A stretch of DNA of 64,000 nt. It comes from Arthrobacter sp. B1805. GTDB taxonomy: Bacteria; Actinomycetota; Actinomycetes; Actinomycetales; Micrococcaceae. The position numbers and the translations under genes were made by a program. Location: assembly GCF_002929745.1 (NCBI RefSeq), contig NZ_PJIQ01000008.1, forward strand, positions 62,001 through 126,000. The letters are read 5' to 3'. Below are positions 61,355-64,000 of this stretch, one piece after another; position 1 is the first letter of the stretch; every line of letters begins with the position of its first letter. The notes beneath the pieces are model-generated. The model did no database searches. It had not been told where the DNA came from and was given only the letters and a program-made list of their open reading frames with translations.

Positions 61355-63133
61355 CTACTTCTTCCCGATGAACCAGTCCTGCAGCTTCTGCAGCCGGCGC
61401 TGGAGTTGGTCCTCGTTGGCCTGCGCCACCGCGGGTCCGCCGCACTGGCGTCGGAGTTCGGTATGGACCTGGCCGTGGGGCATTCCCGTCCTGGCCGCCC
61501 ACGCGGAGACATTCTTGGCGAGCTGCCCGCGCAGTTCCGTGAGCTGCCGGTGGTCCACCACGAGGGGCTCGGCGGCAGGCGCCGCGGGCGACTTGGCCTT
61601 CCGGCGCGACTGCTGTTCCTGCTGGCGCTGGCGCAACAGCTGCCCCACCTGGTCGGCGTCCAGCAGTCCGGGAATACCGAGGAAATCGAGCTCGTCCTCG
61701 CTCCCCATCTCGCCACCGGTACCGAATTCGCCGCCGTCGAAGAGCACGCGGTCAAACGACGCCTGCGATTCGAGCGCCTCGAACTTCTGCTTGGTCAGGG
61801 AGTCGGAGGCTTTCTCCTCCCGATTCGCGGCCTCCATGAGCCCGTCCTCCGGGCCGAACCCCTCGTCGTCCTTGTCCGGCCGGTCGAGAGCGTGGTCGCG
61901 TTCCATTTCGAGCTGGTTGGCGAGTGCCATCAGGTTCGGGACCGACGGCAGGAAGATCGACGCCGTCTCCCCCCGCCGTCGTGCGCGGACATAGCGGCCG
62001 ACCGCCTGCGCGAAGAACAGCGGCGTGGCAGTCGAGGTCGCGTAGACGCCGACGGCGAGGCGCGGCACGTCGACGCCTTCGGAGACCATGCGCACGGCGA
62101 CCATCCAGCGCTTGTCCCCGTCGGAGAACTCCTCGATCTTCGACGAGGCCTTCGCGTCGTCGGACAGGATGACGGTCGGGGACTCCCCCGTGATCCGCTT
62201 GAGCTGGCCCGCATAGGCGCGTGCGTCGTCGTGGTCCGTCGCGATGACGAGGCCACCGGCGTCGGGCACGGTGCGCCGCACCTCCGTGAGCCGCTTGTCG
62301 GCGGCGGCGAGAACCGCGGGGATCCATTCTCCGGCCGGGTTCAGCGCGGTCCGCCACGCCTGTGCGGTGATGTCCTTGGTGACGGCGGCTTCGCCGAGCG
62401 ACGCTGCCATCTCCTCGCCGCCGCTGGTCCGCCAGCGCATCTGGCCGGAGTAGGCCATGAACATGACCGGGCGGACCACGTGGTCGCGGAGCGCCTGCCC
62501 GTAGCCGTAGGTGTAGTCGGCTCGCGAGCGGCGGATGCCGTCACGGTCCTCGACGTACTCGACGAACGGGATCGCGGCGGTGTCCGATCGGAACGGCGTG
62601 CCGGTGAGGGCGAGGCGGCGGGCAGCAGGCTCGAACGCCTCGCGGATGCCGTCACCCCAGGAGAGAGCGTCGCCGCCGTGGTGGACCTCGTCCAGGATGA
62701 CCAGGGTGCGGGCGGCTTCGGTCTTGGCCCTGTGCAGCATGGGCTTGCTCGCCACCTGGGCATAGGTCACGGCGACGCCGATGAAGGCACCACCGTGCCG
62801 GCCGTCCGCGTTCTTGAAGTTCGGGTCGATGGCAAGGCCGACGCGAGCCGCGGCGTCGGCCCACTGGCGCTTGAGGTGGTCCGTAGGGGCGACGATGGTC
62901 ACCCGGTTGACGACTCCACCGTCGACGAGCTCTGTCGCTACCCGGAGGGCGAAGGTCGTCTTGCCCGCACCGGGGGTGGCCACGGCGAGGAAGTCGGTCG
63001 GGGATTCCCGGAAATACTTCTCCAGCGCTTCGCTCTGCCACTGGCGCAGCTTGGGGGCGGTCCCCCACGCTGCACGCTCCGGATACGCGGGAGGCAGGGC
63101 TGCGCCGGCACCGAACAGGGTGTCATTACTCAC
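61355..63133 (-). CDS. DEAD/DEAH-box helicase
   Basis: 592-residue superfamily 2 helicase. Q-motif-like RQWQSEALEKYFRESP near residue 30, Walker A LAVATPGAGKTTFALR near 52, Walker B TLVILDEVHHGGDALSWG near 145, motif III LALTGTPFRSD, and helicase C motifs VRMVSEGVDVPRLAVGVYA and FFAQAVGRYVRARRR near 395. The C-terminal 170 residues are acidic, then Gln/Arg-rich, and unlike RecG or UvrB. GTG 63133 overlaps the stop of the upstream MFS gene. A DNA- or RNA-remodelling role is probable; the substrate is unknown. Confidence 0.88.
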   Translation of the reverse strand: MSNDTLFGAGAALPPAYPERAAWGTAPKLRQWQSEALEKYFRESPTDFLAVATPGAGKTTFALRVATELVDGGVVNRVTIVAPTDHLKRQWADAAARVGLAIDPNFKNADGRHGGAFIGVAVTYAQVASKPMLHRAKTEAARTLVILDEVHHGGDALSWGDGIREAFEPAARRLALTGTPFRSDTAAIPFVEYVEDRDGIRRSRADYTYGYGQALRDHVVRPVMFMAYSGQMRWRTSGGEEMAASLGEAAVTKDITAQAWRTALNPAGEWIPAVLAAADKRLTEVRRTVPDAGGLVIATDHDDARAYAGQLKRITGESPTVILSDDAKASSKIEEFSDGDKRWMVAVRMVSEGVDVPRLAVGVYATSTATPLFFAQAVGRYVRARRRGETASIFLPSVPNLMALANQLEMERDHALDRPDKDDEGFGPEDGLMEAANREEKASDSLTKQKFEALESQASFDRVLFDGGEFGTGGEMGSEDELDFLGIPGLLDADQVGQLLRQRQQEQQSRRKAKSPAAPAAEPLVVDHRQLTELRGQLAKNVSAWAARTGMPHGQVHTELRRQCGGPAVAQANEDQLQRRLQKLQDWFIGKK

Positions 63134-64000
63134 GCCGAGACAGTACCTTCCATTGACTTGCTGGGGGTGAGGTCGGAGCCGTCAGCTGATGACCTGGCCC
63201 CTCTCAGACCCGAAACTATACCCGCTGCCGTGAACACCCACAGAGCCAGCCAGATCGCAACAAAGGTCGGTACGTGTCCGGGATCCGCGTCGTCGTGGAG
63301 GAGGGCGAACAGCGCACCCGCGCCTGCCGTGCCAACCACTCCGCCGAGCTGGTCGGAGAGTTGAAGGGCCGCCGAATTGCGCCCCTGCTCGCTGCGCTCC
63401 GATAGTTTCAGTACCAGGACCGAGGTGCTCGAGAGCGTCATTCCCATCGCGAACCCGGACAGTCCCCAGACGACCACGAGTACCCAGAGGGGGGCTTCCA
63501 CCGCTGTCGCCAGGGCGAACGCGGCGAGCGATGCCGAGAGGACGGACGATCCCGCGACCAGGAGCCACTGACGTCCGAACGTGACCCGAGCCTGCACGAA
63601 GGATCCCGCGCTCCAGCCGAGCGCTCCGGCGCTCAGTGTGAGCCCGGCGGTTCCGGGATCGATCTCGCGTGAGTTCACGAGCATCAGCGGGATGAAGGCC
63701 TCGGTGCCGAAGAATGCCACGTTCACTATGCCGCGCGTCGCGATGATGCTGGGCAGTCCGCGAGCCAGCATCAGGGTGCCCTTGGGCAGGAGGGCGGGCA
63801 GGACGACCAGGGCGACGACGACGCCGACCGCTGCGATGCCCGTCAGCCCCAGGACCGTTCCCGGCGTGGGGCTATCCCTATCGGCGAGGTGGACGACAGA
63901 CCATTGCGCCGCGAAGACGCCACCCGCGAGCGCGAGACCGCGTAGTACCCGGTCCTTGGCGGGAGACTCGTGCGCAGCGTCGATCGGCCCGAGCTCTCGT
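63130..64000 (-). CDS. MFS transporter (5' end beyond window)
   Basis: About 289 C-terminal residues of a major facilitator transporter. The frame stays open to the window edge; before the internal Met at 63771 it reads RVLRGLALAGGVFAAQWSVV and GIAAVGVVVALVVLPALLP, two more helices. Later helices include VLVVVWGLSGFAMGMTLSS and TFVAIWLALWVFTAAGIVSG. FIPLMLVNSREIDPGTAGLT is like the 12- to 14-helix drug/proton antiporters. The last four bases overlap the helicase start (GTGA), so the two genes are translationally coupled. Confidence 0.85.
   Translation of the reverse strand, partial: RELGPIDAAHESPAKDRVLRGLALAGGVFAAQWSVVHLADRDSPTPGTVLGLTGIAAVGVVVALVVLPALLPKGTLMLARGLPSIIATRGIVNVAFFGTEAFIPLMLVNSREIDPGTAGLTLSAGALGWSAGSFVQARVTFGRQWLLVAGSSVLSASLAAFALATAVEAPLWVLVVVWGLSGFAMGMTLSSTSVLVLKLSERSEQGRNSAALQLSDQLGGVVGTAGAGALFALLHDDADPGHVPTFVAIWLALWVFTAAGIVSGLRGARSSADGSDLTPSKSMEGTVSA

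Overview
The window is high-G+C DNA from a Gram-positive actinobacterium, most likely a member of the Micrococcaceae (Arthrobacter-like). The grounds are gene content and order: an actinobacterial nrtR-nadA-nadB-nadC-nifS cluster, a clpS-DUF2017-murI-MBL-rph-rdgB run that follows the order known from Mycobacterium tuberculosis, an mqo gene, a SigB/F-type sigma factor, an IlvB leader peptide, and many leaderless promoters. No rRNA is present, so the genus is an inference. I saw no insertion sequence, phage module or CRISPR array.

Layout. 1-3017: branched-chain amino-acid genes ilvB (cut by the window edge, with a previously unlisted leader peptide and attenuator) and ilvD. 3248-7880: small housekeeping and unknown genes, a tRNA-Lys, a VOC protein, and a 5'-truncated cation-diffusion-facilitator pseudogene. 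7939-21232: a surface-glycan or natural-product type locus built around nucleotide-activated heptose. It holds gmhA, gmhB, two different hldE-type kinase/nucleotidyltransferase fusions, three family-9 glycosyltransferases, two GT4-type and one GT2 glycosyltransferase, an aldehyde dehydrogenase and an SDR. Six of these genes (gmhB to the second hldE) are joined by 4-base start/stop overlaps. 21334-28318: sigma factor, MarR regulator, Bcp peroxiredoxin, tRNA-Leu, a fasciclin lipoprotein, an orphan peptide-binding lipoprotein and mqo. 28371-34828: an RND efflux permease followed by a MarR gene, a transglutaminase-like protein, an SDR and a lipoprotein. 34872-40727: the de novo NAD operon under an NrtR-type regulator. 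40957-54939: hydrolase, Ser/Thr kinase, MFS transporter, sbcDC nuclease, aquaporin, ADP-ribosylglycohydrolase-like protein, SDR, DnaQ-BRCT exonuclease, HAD hydrolase, a dead GNAT remnant and DedA. 55018-61287: rdgB, rph, MBL hydrolase, murI, DUF2017, clpS and divergent pncB-pncA (NAD salvage). 61355-64000: a DEAD-type helicase coupled to an MFS transporter that runs off the window.

How the parts fit. The heptose locus encodes every step from sedoheptulose 7-phosphate to an NDP-activated D-glycero-beta-D-manno-heptose, plus three heptosyltransferase-family enzymes, in an organism class that has no lipopolysaccharide; no HldD epimerase is visible. That is the best candidate for an under-described system here. 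NAD supply is covered twice, by nadABC with a dedicated cysteine desulfurase and by pncBA. About ten genes have a TANNNT box 6-7 bases before the start codon, which fits leaderless transcription and fixes several start choices. Short in-phase tandem repeats of 8, 10 and 12 bases recur in intergenic DNA.
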